Source: Ravibacter sp964559125
GTDB taxonomy: Bacteria > Bacteroidota > Bacteroidia > Cytophagales > Spirosomataceae
Assembly (NCBI GenBank): GCA_964559125.1
Contig: CAZLGW010000046.1
Span: 1-37,724, forward strand
Reading direction: 5' to 3'
Length of the DNA stretch: 37,724 bases
The translations under genes were made by a program, and so were the position numbers. This document shows positions 1-8,299 of the stretch, in pieces. The number at the start of each line of letters is the position of its first letter. The first letter of the stretch is position 1. The notes under the pieces are model-generated. The model saw nothing but the letters and a program-made list of their open reading frames with translations. It ran no database searches and was not told the origin of the DNA.

Positions 1-907
1 CTCTTAAAATACCGCTTCCGGAGCCAGGTACTATAGGCGACCCTCTCGGGGCATAACCCGTGGCGAAATTGTTTCCGGCCACATCGGCCAGGTACATAAT
101 CTCGAAAAGAGATTCTTTACCTCCGCGATTTTCCAGGGCAAAAACATCGCTATAGTCATCCCACAACGCATAAAGACCGGAGTCTATCACTTCTTTCGCC
201 CGGTCGGCAGCCCGCTTCCAGTAGGCTGAACCGGGATCATTGCCTGCACGCGTAAGGTACACTTTTGCCAGCAACCCTATGGCTGCTCCTCTCGTGGCCC
301 GGCCTATGTTTTGCCCCGTATAACTGGCAGGAAGTGAATTGACGGCTTCCGTAAGATCGGCTTCGATCAGGTTATACACCTCGTCGACGCCGGATCGCGG
401 TACTTCTATATTGTCCAGAGATGTTGTTTCTTCTGTTACTACCGGGACTCCTCCGAAAAATCTTACGAGGTTAAAATAATGTAACGCCCTCAGGAAGTAG
501 GCCTCTCCAAGGTAAGCGCGTTTGGCATTCTCGTCGGCGGCCGTACCGGGTACCCGGTTGATGACAATATTGGAACGCTGTATAGCGATGTATGCGTTGC
601 TCCAGATCTGGCCTACAAAAGTATTCTGGGTGGTGATATTGTAGTTCCAGATCTCTATGCGGTTTGCATTTCCGGTCGGAAACGGTATCCCATCGTCGGC
701 TGACACGATATTGGGAGTCACTATAACCTCGTCGCGGTAAATAGCCCTGAGCTGCCCGTACAGCGAGATGACCGCGGCATTGGCATCAGCGGCAGTTTTA
801 TAATAGGTGGTAACGGATTGAGAACCCAAAGGCGACAGGTCGAGATTGGGTACACAGGAAGCAACCGAAAAGATGCAGAAAATGAAGAATATATGAATAC
901 GTTTCAT
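1..907 (-). CDS. SusD/RagB-family outer-membrane lipoprotein, C-terminus cut by window edge
   Basis: The reading frame starts at the ATG at 905-907 and runs off the left edge, leaving about 302 residues of a family usually 450-600 long. The N-terminus is a lipoprotein signal (hydrophobic stretch then SVASC, lipidated Cys18). The SusD hallmark is clear near the middle: LGEAYFLRALHYFNLVRFFG, followed by GGVPVV, where TPR-like helices begin. SusD proteins are surface lipoproteins that cap a SusC TonB-dependent channel and bind the incoming glycan or oligomer. The gene starts 13 bases after the stop of the susC-like gene upstream on the same strand, so the two are surely co-transcribed and work as a pair. 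The substrate cannot be inferred here because no glycoside hydrolase of this locus is in view. Confidence 0.93.
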   Translation of the reverse strand, partial: MKRIHIFFIFCIFSVASCVPNLDLSPLGSQSVTTYYKTAADANAAVISLYGQLRAIYRDEVIVTPNIVSADDGIPFPTGNANRIEIWNYNITTQNTFVGQIWSNAYIAIQRSNIVINRVPGTAADENAKRAYLGEAYFLRALHYFNLVRFFGGVPVVTEETTSLDNIEVPRSGVDEVYNLIEADLTEAVNSLPASYTGQNIGRATRGAAIGLLAKVYLTRAGNDPGSAYWKRAADRAKEVIDSGLYALWDDYSDVFALENRGGKESLFEIMYLADVAGNNFATGYAPRGSPIVPGSGSGILR

Positions 908-920
908 AGCAGTTACCTTT

Positions 921-3900
921 TTAAAAATCAAAGTTTAGTCCAAACAACACGGTTTTAGTCGTTGGGTAATCGCTAAAATCCATTCCCTGACTGACGGAGC
1001 TTGATTCGAACCGGTTTACTTCAGGGTCATATCCCTTGTAGCCGGTAAAGGTCAGCAGGTTTTGCCCGGATACATAAACCCTCAGGTTTTTCACCGCTAT
1101 CCGGCTCAGAAGCGCTGAAGGGAATGTATACCCGAGAGAAAGGTTTTTCAATCTCAGATAGGAACCATCCTCGATATGAAAGGAAGAAAGTATCCTGCCC
1201 CCGGCGGCGTTGGCGCGGGGTATGGTATTACTGGGGTTATCGGGTGTCCATCGCTGGAGTACTTCTTTTGCCTGGTTGCCGTTGCCGTTTAAGCTATAGG
1301 CGTCAAATCTGCCGTAATTGAGAATATCATTGCCATAGCTACCCTGGAAGAAGATGTTGAGGTCAAAACCCTTATAAGTGAAGGTGTTATCGATCCCGCC
1401 GAAGAATTTCGGATAACCGTTGCCAATGATGGCACGATCGCTGTCGTTGATTACGCCGTCGTTATTAATATCCCTGTACCGTATGTCGCCCGGCCTGGCC
1501 GCGGGCTGTGCCGATTCGCTTACCTCCTGCTGACTCTGGAATATACCATCCATAACGCGTCCGTAGAAATTACCAAGCGGTTCTCCTATGCGCATCAGGA
1601 CCGTATTGGAGATCTGGAGGTGTCCTATCCCGCTTCCGGAGAGGAACTCCGGCCGGCCATCCAGTGTGATTACCTTGTTCCTGTTAAAGGCGGCATTGAA
1701 TTCAGTATTCCAGCGGAACCCGCCCTTGTTAATATTGAACGACCGGACCGCAAACTCCCATCCGCGGTTCTCCACTTTCCCGATATTCCGGAGGCTGCTG
1801 CTATACCCGGTCGTTTGAGGAACATTCACCTGGAACAGCAGGTCGGAAGTAGTCTTGATATAGTAGTCGGCCGTGACCTGCAGCTTGTCGGAGAAAAGTG
1901 AAAAATCCAGGCCGGCATCAAATTGTATGTTCTTTTCCCAGCTCAGATCAAGGTTGCTGATCCCGCCGGGCATAGCGCCGGTCTGCAGGGTAGGATTCGC
2001 TCCTCCTAATACGGCGGTGCTGGTTGCCATGTTTGACAGGTAGGCGTAGTCTCCTATGCTTTGATTTCCGGTAACCCCGTAGCTTACCCGGGTTTTGAAA
2101 TCAGAAAAGAAGGATTGGGATTTCATGAAATCCTCGTTGATCACACGCCACGCAAAAGCGCCGGAAGGGAAAAACCCGTATTTCTTGTTAGGGCCGAACC
2201 TCGACGAACCGTCAGCCCGGGCAGTAAGCGTCAGCAGGTATTTGTCGTCCCAACCAAGATTAACCCGGGAAAGATAAGAAACCAGCGCCCATTGGCTGGC
2301 CCCCGACGCAGGTGCACGCAATGTTGCCCCGGTACCCAGGTTATGGAAAAGAGCGAAGTCATTGTTGAAATTGGAAGCATTAGCGGTAACGCCCTCATTA
2401 TGATACGATTGTGTAGTGTATCCTAATAAAGCCGTAAGATTCAGTTTCCCGTAGGCGGCCTGGTAGGTCAGCGTATTTTCGTTGAGCCAGTTGATATTCT
2501 GGTTGGCAGAAACCGATGCGACTCCGTTGGCACCTGCTCCAAGCTCTATAAGACGGGTGGAATAGACATTGGATTTGCTGTGAAAAACGTCGGCACCCCA
2601 GCTTGTCCTGAAAACCAGCCCTTTCCACAACTGCAGCTCAGCAAAAAAGTTATTCAATAGCCGTATCGTATTATACTGGTCGGTCCGCTCGTTGGCCAGC
2701 CCAACCGGATTGTCGACCAGGTTACCGTTAAGCGAGCTGAAATCCCTGTAGTAGTTCCCGTTTTCGGCATAGATCGGGAATATGGGTGCAAAATTGAGCG
2801 CGGCATTGATCACGCCTCCTCCCAGGCCTCCCTGGGCCGGTGTAAAGGAGCTATTGGAGCGGGAATGGGCCGCCTGCGAGGACAGGCCGATTTTCAGCCA
2901 GCTTTTTACCTCTCTGTCAAGATTTGCCCTTACGGTATATCTTTTGAAAAAAGAGTTGAGGATAATACCGTCCTGGTGAAAATAGTTGCCCGAGATCGAA
3001 TACCTGGTCTTTGACTCTCCTCCGGTAAAGGTCAACTGATAGTTTTGAATAGGTGCCGTTCTCAATACTTCATCCTGCCAGTCGGTTCCTTCTCCGAGGG
3101 ATTCGGGCCGGGGTCTGTCCGGGGTCGATCCGTCAAAATAAGGAGAATTACCTGCGTTCACCCTGGCTTCATTAAAGAATTCGGCATATTCGCGCGCATT
3201 CAACAGCGGAATTTTCCGTCTTACCTTCTGGACCCCGTAATAGCTTTCGAAACTGATATTGGATTGTCCTTCTTTTCCCCGTTTGGTGGTTACGATCACA
3301 ACACCGTTGGATCCTCTCGATCCATAGATAGCTGTTGCTGATGCATCCTTCAGTATTTCTATAGATTCGATATCATTAGGATTAATAGTATTGAGATTGC
3401 CCGTCGGGAATCCGTCAATGACATACAGAGGGTCATTTCCTGCATTGACCGATCCTGTTCCCCTGATCCTGATCGTAGTCGATGCGCCGGGAGCTCCGGA
3501 GCTGGCGGTAGCCATCACACCGGCAGCCCGGCCCTGAAGTGCCCTGTCGAGCGCTATGATAGGCGTAGCCTTGATTTCTTTTTCACCAACTCTTGTCACT
3601 GCCCCTGTCAGATCGCTTTTTTTAACGGTCCCATACCCTACAACCACTACTTCTTCCAGCGACTTTTCATCTACTTCCAGTAAAATATCAATTGAAGTCC
3701 GGCTTCCTACCACTACTTCCCGGCTCACATACCCCACAAACGAGAATACCAGCACCGCTTTTTCATCCGGAACACGCAGGGTGAAGTTTCCTCCGGCATC
3801 TGTTGCCGTTCCCTGCCGGGTTCCCTTGATCAGGATATTGACGCCCGGCAACCCTTCCCCTTTCTCGTCTGTGACTTTCCCGGTTAAGGTGATATCCGGC

Positions 3901-4340
3901 GGGGCCGGCATCGACCAGCCTGTATTATCCTGGTCTGAGCCCGGCAGCGGTGTAATATTATCAAGCACGATCCTGCCGTTTATAATCCTGTAATCGAGGT
4001 CGAGCGGGGTAAGCAGGTGCTCCAGAACCTCAGAGAGCTTCATATTGGTTACATGGAGATTTACCTGGCGCCCTGCACGGATATGTGCCGAGCTGTAAAT
4101 GAATTTTACGGAAGCCTGTTTCTCGATCATGTGAATGACCTGCCGGAGCTGAGTTTTTTCGGCCTGGATAGACACAGCTTTGTGGAGGAGTTCCTGAGCT
4201 TTGCTGTCGAAACCATAGGAAAGTCCCGTAAAAGCGATGATCAGAAATAGCTGAGACAAGGATATTCTCATTACCCGTTCTAAAAAGCCGGTATGTGGAT
4301 TGCCATAGCGGCAGCCGTAAACCGGATGGTTTTTCTTCAT
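921..4340 (-). CDS. SusC/RagA-family TonB-linked outer-membrane receptor with N-terminal STN signalling domain
   Basis: This 1139-residue protein has the full SusC architecture. A signal peptide lies at about residues 24-48 behind a basic leader. An STN (secretin/TonB short N-terminal) domain covers about 50-127, and a carboxypeptidase-regulatory-like beta sandwich about 150-232 (GKVTDEKGEGLPGVNILIKG). The TonB-box/plug junction is EEVVVVGYGTVKKSDLTGAV, the plug runs to about 355 (ending in a YGSRGSNGVVIVTTKRGK-type motif), and a long beta-barrel ends in the terminal Phe typical of outer-membrane proteins. STN domains are found in receptors that signal to FecR anti-sigma factors, and a FecR/ECF-sigma pair lies directly upstream. 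It should import, with the downstream SusD, a substrate too large for porins, and report its presence. An alternative start is Met24 (position 4271), but the longer leader is common in this subfamily. Confidence 0.95.
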   Translation of the reverse strand: MKKNHPVYGCRYGNPHTGFLERVMRISLSQLFLIIAFTGLSYGFDSKAQELLHKAVSIQAEKTQLRQVIHMIEKQASVKFIYSSAHIRAGRQVNLHVTNMKLSEVLEHLLTPLDLDYRIINGRIVLDNITPLPGSDQDNTGWSMPAPPDITLTGKVTDEKGEGLPGVNILIKGTRQGTATDAGGNFTLRVPDEKAVLVFSFVGYVSREVVVGSRTSIDILLEVDEKSLEEVVVVGYGTVKKSDLTGAVTRVGEKEIKATPIIALDRALQGRAAGVMATASSGAPGASTTIRIRGTGSVNAGNDPLYVIDGFPTGNLNTINPNDIESIEILKDASATAIYGSRGSNGVVIVTTKRGKEGQSNISFESYYGVQKVRRKIPLLNAREYAEFFNEARVNAGNSPYFDGSTPDRPRPESLGEGTDWQDEVLRTAPIQNYQLTFTGGESKTRYSISGNYFHQDGIILNSFFKRYTVRANLDREVKSWLKIGLSSQAAHSRSNSSFTPAQGGLGGGVINAALNFAPIFPIYAENGNYYRDFSSLNGNLVDNPVGLANERTDQYNTIRLLNNFFAELQLWKGLVFRTSWGADVFHSKSNVYSTRLIELGAGANGVASVSANQNINWLNENTLTYQAAYGKLNLTALLGYTTQSYHNEGVTANASNFNNDFALFHNLGTGATLRAPASGASQWALVSYLSRVNLGWDDKYLLTLTARADGSSRFGPNKKYGFFPSGAFAWRVINEDFMKSQSFFSDFKTRVSYGVTGNQSIGDYAYLSNMATSTAVLGGANPTLQTGAMPGGISNLDLSWEKNIQFDAGLDFSLFSDKLQVTADYYIKTTSDLLFQVNVPQTTGYSSSLRNIGKVENRGWEFAVRSFNINKGGFRWNTEFNAAFNRNKVITLDGRPEFLSGSGIGHLQISNTVLMRIGEPLGNFYGRVMDGIFQSQQEVSESAQPAARPGDIRYRDINNDGVINDSDRAIIGNGYPKFFGGIDNTFTYKGFDLNIFFQGSYGNDILNYGRFDAYSLNGNGNQAKEVLQRWTPDNPSNTIPRANAAGGRILSSFHIEDGSYLRLKNLSLGYTFPSALLSRIAVKNLRVYVSGQNLLTFTGYKGYDPEVNRFESSSVSQGMDFSDYPTTKTVLFGLNFDF

Positions 4341-4372
4341 ATCTTTGAAAGTTTTGTGAAATGGATGTTTTA

Positions 4373-4406
4373 CAAAATAATTCCCTCCTTCATCGGCAGT
4401 ACCAAT
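4373..4406 (-). promoter_or_regulatory. Candidate promoter for the susC/susD pair
   Basis: Read on the minus strand, an ATTG (4403-4406) is followed after 23 bases by TATTTTG (4373-4379), a one-base-short version of the Bacteroidota -7 element TAnnTTTG. It lies about 33 bases before the susC start. The match is imperfect and the spacer is slightly long, so this is only a candidate; if the locus uses the adjacent ECF sigma factor, the real promoter may look different. Confidence 0.25.
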
Positions 4407-4449
4407 GCCTTGTGATGAAGTGGTTTACAACCGGAGGGGAAAAGTGGAC

Positions 4450-4483
4450 AGCTGATCGTGGTACCAACACGATCAGCTTTTTT
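4450..4483. terminator. Perfect 11-bp hairpin between fecR and susC genes
   Basis: AGCTGATCGTG (4450-4460) pairs perfectly with CACGATCAGCT (4468-4478) across a 7-base loop. The T-run (4478-4483) follows the stem on the plus strand, while both flanking genes are on the minus strand, where the stem is followed only by a weak T-containing tract. It may end fecR read-through before susC, giving the receptor its own dose, or be bidirectional. The orientation of the T-run is the unexplained part. Confidence 0.55.
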
Positions 4484-4513
4484 GAAATGGAATCTGCATA
4501 GGCTTTTTTTGAA

Positions 4514-5566
4514 TTAGTTTAGATTTGAACATCCTTCGCCGCTGATCAGGATCGACGTCCCTAATACCGTATACCTGGATTTGGTTGCTGCACATATCAT
4601 CTCAAGCTGTTCGAAGAGCGCCAGATCCGACAGGTCGGCTGTAAGGGGACAGTTATTCATATTGTTGTTGTCCAGTTCGATGGAAATCCCGTAAGCCTTC
4701 CCAAGCTGGCTCAGAACGGTGTGCATAGGCACTTCCTCGAATACAAAAGAAGGCGGAGCGGTTTCTTTCTCGGGCTTGGAGAGCATTTTGGGGTTGTCGA
4801 CCAGGCTGGTTATCAGTTCGTGCCGGTCTTCAAAATAAATCACCTTCTGATTGGGCGAGAGTATAACCTCTTCCGTTTTTACCGATGCTACCTTATCAGG
4901 ATCGGAGGCACGTTCGAAAACGGCAACCCGGCCGGTGACGACTTCTACGGAAACACCTTTTTCGGAGTTGGCTTTTATATGAAAGCTTGTTCCCAGCACT
5001 TTTGTTACAAGATTGCCGGTATAGACAAAAAAGGGCTTTTCAGGCATACGGCTTACCTCGAAGAAAGCGTCTCCTGTGAGTACTACCTTTCTTTCCGGCC
5101 CGTCAAATTCTTCAGGGAATAACAGGGAGCTGCCGGATTGCAGAACAGCTGTGCTCCCGTCAGACAACCAGATACGCTCAGGCCGGTCTGACTGGTTATG
5201 CTTTGTAACCCAGCCGGCAGCCTTTTCCGGGATACCCGCGTATTGCGATACCCGTTCTTCTTTTTCAGGCTTAAAAATAGCCAGTCCGGCAAGGATAACC
5301 AGGACAGAAGCAGCTCCTGCCGCTGCCCACCGCCATATAAATACCTGCTGCGTCTTTCTGCGTGAAGGCGCCGTTGCAGTGCCGGTCCGGGATTTTATTT
5401 TTTCCCACATTAGCGGCTCGAGCTCCTCGAGATCTGAGAAATTCAGATTTTCCCGGTCTTCATTCTGGATAATCCCGAACCAGTGCTCCACAAATTTTCT
5501 TTCCTCCTCCGTACATTTTCCGGCCAGATACTGTTTCAGGAGGACACTAAACTCTTTTCGGCTCAT
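4514..5566 (-). CDS. FecR-family anti-sigma factor
   Basis: This is a 350-residue FecR protein, assuming the start at Met 5564-5566 (MSRKEFSVLLKQYLAGK). The frame is open to an ATG at 5617, but the added 17 residues are not FecR-like. An N-terminal sigma-binding region with a conserved LAGKCTEEERKFVEHWF helix comes first. A single membrane span follows (AAAGAASVLVILAGLAIF), then the periplasmic FecR domain (WLSDGSTAVLQSGSSLLFPE to the V-TGRVAVF region) and a C-terminal DUF4974-type domain (FVFEEVPMHTVLSQL to SILISG) that resembles an STN partner fold. In this family the protein holds the ECF sigma factor at the inner membrane until the STN domain of the receptor signals substrate. It lies between the sigma gene and the susC gene on the same strand, 139 bases after the sigma stop. 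Confidence 0.92.
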   Translation of the reverse strand: MSRKEFSVLLKQYLAGKCTEEERKFVEHWFGIIQNEDRENLNFSDLEELEPLMWEKIKSRTGTATAPSRRKTQQVFIWRWAAAGAASVLVILAGLAIFKPEKEERVSQYAGIPEKAAGWVTKHNQSDRPERIWLSDGSTAVLQSGSSLLFPEEFDGPERKVVLTGDAFFEVSRMPEKPFFVYTGNLVTKVLGTSFHIKANSEKGVSVEVVTGRVAVFERASDPDKVASVKTEEVILSPNQKVIYFEDRHELITSLVDNPKMLSKPEKETAPPSFVFEEVPMHTVLSQLGKAYGISIELDNNNMNNCPLTADLSDLALFEQLEMICAATKSRYTVLGTSILISGEGCSNLN

Positions 5567-5705
5567 ATTTTTTCGGCTGTTCGACTTAATAGACAAACAA
5601 CCCGGGCTGTGCCGCAAAAGATTTAATATATTATTGGAAAATTTATGTATTAACTCAGGAAGACAAAGAAATATATTGAAATATTACAATGGCAGGCGGG
5701 TTCGT

Positions 5706-6278
5706 TCATAAAAGGAGGAAAAGGGTTGCTATGACCAGGTAGTCTTTTAATAACAGCCTGAGTTTTCTGACAGCCACTGTAATATGGTGCTCGACCGTCC
5801 TTTCGGGGATATTCATCAGGGAAGAGATTTCCTTAACGGATTTGTACTCGAGCCGGTTCATCCTGAAAATACGGTGCGTCTTTTCTGGAAGGTCTTCCAA
5901 CTGCCGTTCTACGGAAGAGATAAGATCGTTAAGTGCAATTTCATCTTCGGTATTCTGCTCGAAATGAAGCGCTCCCGCGGTTTGAACGGCATATTTTTCA
6001 TGTAGCAGGCGCGACCTGTACCGGTTGATGATTGCATTACGAAGTGAAGTGTAGAGATAAGCTCCGGGGTTGGAAACGGTGATTTTATCTCGTTGTTCCC
6101 AGAGGGTCACAAACAAATCCTGTATAAGGTCTTCGGGGTTGTCTGTAAGGGGAAGCTTATTTCTTGCGATGATGATGAGCTTTTTCCAGTGCCTGAAGTA
6201 AATTTCCTGAAAAGCGTCTGCGTCACCATTTCTCAGGTGTATTGCAAGCTCTGAATCAGTTAAGGCACGGTAGTCCAT
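5706..6278 (-). CDS. ECF RNA polymerase sigma factor, FecI/Bacteroidota type
   Basis: This 190-residue protein is the right length for an ECF sigma factor, with only regions 2 and 4. Region 2 includes the helix NPEDLIQDLFVTLWEQR that binds core polymerase and the -10 element. Region 4 includes the helix-turn-helix YKSVKEISSLMNIPERTVEHHI. The C-terminus ends in a short hydrophobic tail (YLVIATLFLLL) seen in many Bacteroidota members. It is the first gene of a minus-strand unit sigma, FecR, SusC, SusD, and should drive that unit, and perhaps its own expression, when the receptor signals. Its cognate promoter cannot be fixed from one locus. Confidence 0.94.
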   Translation of the reverse strand: MDYRALTDSELAIHLRNGDADAFQEIYFRHWKKLIIIARNKLPLTDNPEDLIQDLFVTLWEQRDKITVSNPGAYLYTSLRNAIINRYRSRLLHEKYAVQTAGALHFEQNTEDEIALNDLISSVERQLEDLPEKTHRIFRMNRLEYKSVKEISSLMNIPERTVEHHITVAVRKLRLLLKDYLVIATLFLLL

Positions 6279-6336
6279 CAGTAGACTTTATTCATAATAA
6301 CTCCCGCTAAAGTACACAAGTTTAAAGCTACTTCCT

Positions 6337-6350
6337 AGCAGTATACTACT
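6337..6350. promoter_or_regulatory. Palindrome in the divergent sigma-factor/sugar-kinase intergenic region
   Basis: AGCAGTATACTACT is a 12-of-14 palindrome centred at 6343/6344. It lies between the divergent sigma gene (starts 6278, minus) and kinase gene (starts 6468, plus), about 60 bases upstream of the sigma start. It could be a regulator site or chance. A poor -7-like TACTTTAG lies on the minus strand between it and the sigma gene. Confidence 0.2.
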
Positions 6351-6467
6351 GTTCCCTTTCTTACGGGGTATGCCTTTTCGAAGGTTTTTTATGCGCCGGG
6401 CAGAAGGAAACAAAAATAGGAATCGGAAGAATGTTGATTATATTTAAAGCCATATTATTAAGATACA

Positions 6468-7328
6468 ATGAATACAATTCTGATTGCCGACAGCGGCTCA
6501 ACCAAAGCAGACTGGCTGCTTGCCGCAACCGACGGGACGATACGGGCTGAATGGAACTCACAGGGAATCAACCCCTTTTTCCAGGACAAGGAAACCATTT
6601 CCGGCCTTTTGGAGAAAGAGGTATTTCCCCGGGTGAGCGGCATTCCGGAGGCTATCTTTTTTTATGGGGCCGGCTGCGCAGATGAAGCATCGGGCAGACC
6701 CGTTGCCGAAAGCCTGGCAGAAAGATTTCCTTCCGCACGCGTGGAGGTAGCAAGCGACCTGCTGGCGGCTGCCAGGAGCCTGTGTCAGCGGGAGGCAGGG
6801 ATCGCCTGTATCCTGGGCACAGGGTCCAACAATTGCCTTTACGACGGCAACGGGATTATCGGGAATATCGGGTCGCTGGGATTCTGGATGGGTGATGAAG
6901 GCAGCGGCGGGCACCTGGGGAGGCAGTTGGTAGTAGCCTACCTTCACAGGGAATTGCCGGGTGACCTTGAAGAGCGCTTTGCCGAGGCATATCCCGGCGT
7001 AAACCGGATGGAAATTCTGAACCGCGCCTATAAACAGCCTTTTCCCAACCGGTATTTTGCCGGTTATTCGCGTTTTGCCGGAGAGCACAGGAGCCACCCT
7101 TTCATCCAGGATCTGCTGAAAACCTCATTTGGCACTTTCCTGGATAAATACGTGTTGAAACACCCCGGAGCCCGGAGCTATCCTGTTTCATTTACCGGCT
7201 CCGTCGCCTGGCATTTCCGGGATGAGCTGATAGCCGTTCTTGAAGCGAAAGGGTTGATATACGGAAAAATAATTCAGAAACCGATCGCAGGACTGGCGGT
7301 TTATCACAGTAAGGATTTACCGTATTAA
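6468..7328 (+). CDS. BadF/BadG/BcrA/BcrD ATPase-family kinase, probably N-acetylglucosamine kinase-like
   Basis: The 286-residue product is an ASKHA-fold (actin/sugar kinase/Hsp70) ATPase. The phosphate-1 loop DSGSTKADW is at residues 8-16, the phosphate-2/adenosine region is around ILGTGSN, and the family signature GFWMGDEGSGGHLGRQL follows. Length and motifs fit the eukaryote-like GlcNAc kinase branch of the BadF family, which phosphorylates amino sugars at C6 in the cytoplasm; Bacteroidota use such enzymes for salvage of cell-wall or chitin sugars. The substrate is inferred from the family alone. The start ATG follows an AT-rich leader. The gene converges with the hydrolase gene and their 3' ends overlap by 12 bases, so no separate terminator can lie between them. 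Confidence 0.85.
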   Translation: MNTILIADSGSTKADWLLAATDGTIRAEWNSQGINPFFQDKETISGLLEKEVFPRVSGIPEAIFFYGAGCADEASGRPVAESLAERFPSARVEVASDLLAAARSLCQREAGIACILGTGSNNCLYDGNGIIGNIGSLGFWMGDEGSGGHLGRQLVVAYLHRELPGDLEERFAEAYPGVNRMEILNRAYKQPFPNRYFAGYSRFAGEHRSHPFIQDLLKTSFGTFLDKYVLKHPGARSYPVSFTGSVAWHFRDELIAVLEAKGLIYGKIIQKPIAGLAVYHSKDLPY

Positions 7329-8198
7329 CTCGAGAATATTCTCTGCTACCAAATCCGGCCGGTCGCTGAGAATGCTGTGGCCCAGACCGTCGAGCGACAC
7401 GAGTTTGAGGAACCGGGCGTTTTTCAGTTTGCTTTTGGCATATTCCGCATTGGAATAATAGATCAGGCCATCTGCCTTCCCATGCATAAGGATCACTCTC
7501 GCCCTTATATTTTCCCAACCGTCCTGGATCTCTTTCAAAGCCGTTTCATGGCTCAGCTTCTCGTCATTGGCTACTCTGAGCACCTTCGGGAAAAACCAGC
7601 GGAACCATTGCGAATCCAGCATATCGCTGATCACCGGGTAGGTATATTCCTGGCCGGGAGCGAACGAAGACGAAATAAAAAGCAGGCCGCGTACCTTGTT
7701 GGGGTTTTTCATGGCCAGCCGGGCGGCTACAGATCCTCCATATGAGGATGCTACCAGGTAAACCCTTCGCTTGTCTTTGGCATACTTATCAATAATAGGC
7801 TGCAGCAGCCGGGCCTGCTCGTTGATCGATGTAACCGCTTTACCGAAATCGGAATAGCCATAACCGGGGCGATCCACCCCTACAAACATCGTTTTGGACA
7901 GCAGCACGGAGTCGGTATAGAAAGAGCGGAAAAAATTCATGGAGCTGGGAGAGCCATGGACCATGATCGTAACAGGCAGCGAATCCGCTCCGAATTCAGC
8001 GAAGCGGATATTCCTGTCGTCTATCTGGTAGCGAAAAATACGGGCAGAGTCTGTGTATTCGGTGACAAGTGACTTGATCTCATCATCGCTGATCCTGAAT
8101 TCAACGTGGTGTGCATATCTCCACAGCCCCAAAAGCAGCAGCCCGAAGCATATTCCCAACCACCTGCGCCACCTGTTTTGCCGGGGTAACAATATCAT
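7317..8198 (-). CDS. Membrane-anchored alpha/beta-hydrolase
   Basis: This 293-residue protein has an N-terminal membrane span (WLGICFGLLLLGLW, about residues 13-26), so the catalytic domain probably faces the periplasm. Hydrolase landmarks are the oxyanion strand VHGSPSSM (80-87), the turn DRPGYGYSD, the nucleophile elbow VASSYGGS with Ser152 as nucleophile, a late acidic residue in HGKADGLIY, and the catalytic His in GLGHSIL. The elbow has Ala/Ser in place of the first glycine of GxSxG, which is common in this fold. The substrate is unknown; esterases, haloperoxidase-like enzymes and lactonases share these features. A pair of palindromes sits just upstream of the start. The 3' end overlaps the convergent kinase gene by 12 bases. 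Confidence 0.85.
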   Translation of the reverse strand: MILLPRQNRWRRWLGICFGLLLLGLWRYAHHVEFRISDDEIKSLVTEYTDSARIFRYQIDDRNIRFAEFGADSLPVTIMVHGSPSSMNFFRSFYTDSVLLSKTMFVGVDRPGYGYSDFGKAVTSINEQARLLQPIIDKYAKDKRRVYLVASSYGGSVAARLAMKNPNKVRGLLFISSSFAPGQEYTYPVISDMLDSQWFRWFFPKVLRVANDEKLSHETALKEIQDGWENIRARVILMHGKADGLIYYSNAEYAKSKLKNARFLKLVSLDGLGHSILSDRPDLVAENILELIR

Positions 8199-8214
8199 AT
8201 CTTCTTTGCAAACG

Positions 8215-8249
8215 CTTATCAGATAAAGTTCGCTATTTTATCTGATAAG
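8215..8249. promoter_or_regulatory. Pair of TTATCwGATAA palindromes upstream of the hydrolase gene
   Basis: TTATCAGATAA (8216-8226) and TTATCTGATAA (8238-8248) are each palindromic, and their centres are 22 bp apart, two helical turns. Together they also form a 13-bp inverted repeat with a 9-base spacer. The block lies 17 bases before the hydrolase start and after the fasciclin gene on the same strand. There is no T-run, so a double operator fits better than a rho-independent terminator. The binding protein is unknown. Confidence 0.45.
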
Positions 8250-8299
8250 GTCAAGCGCATTGCGGAGGAGGTTGTGCTGAGTACCACTTACCTCTCCCA

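Noticed and set aside
5076..5711. A 211-codon plus-strand frame opposite fecR and the end of the sigma gene
   Set aside because: Antisense to recognised FecR; the translation has no domain and a composition expected of a shadow frame.
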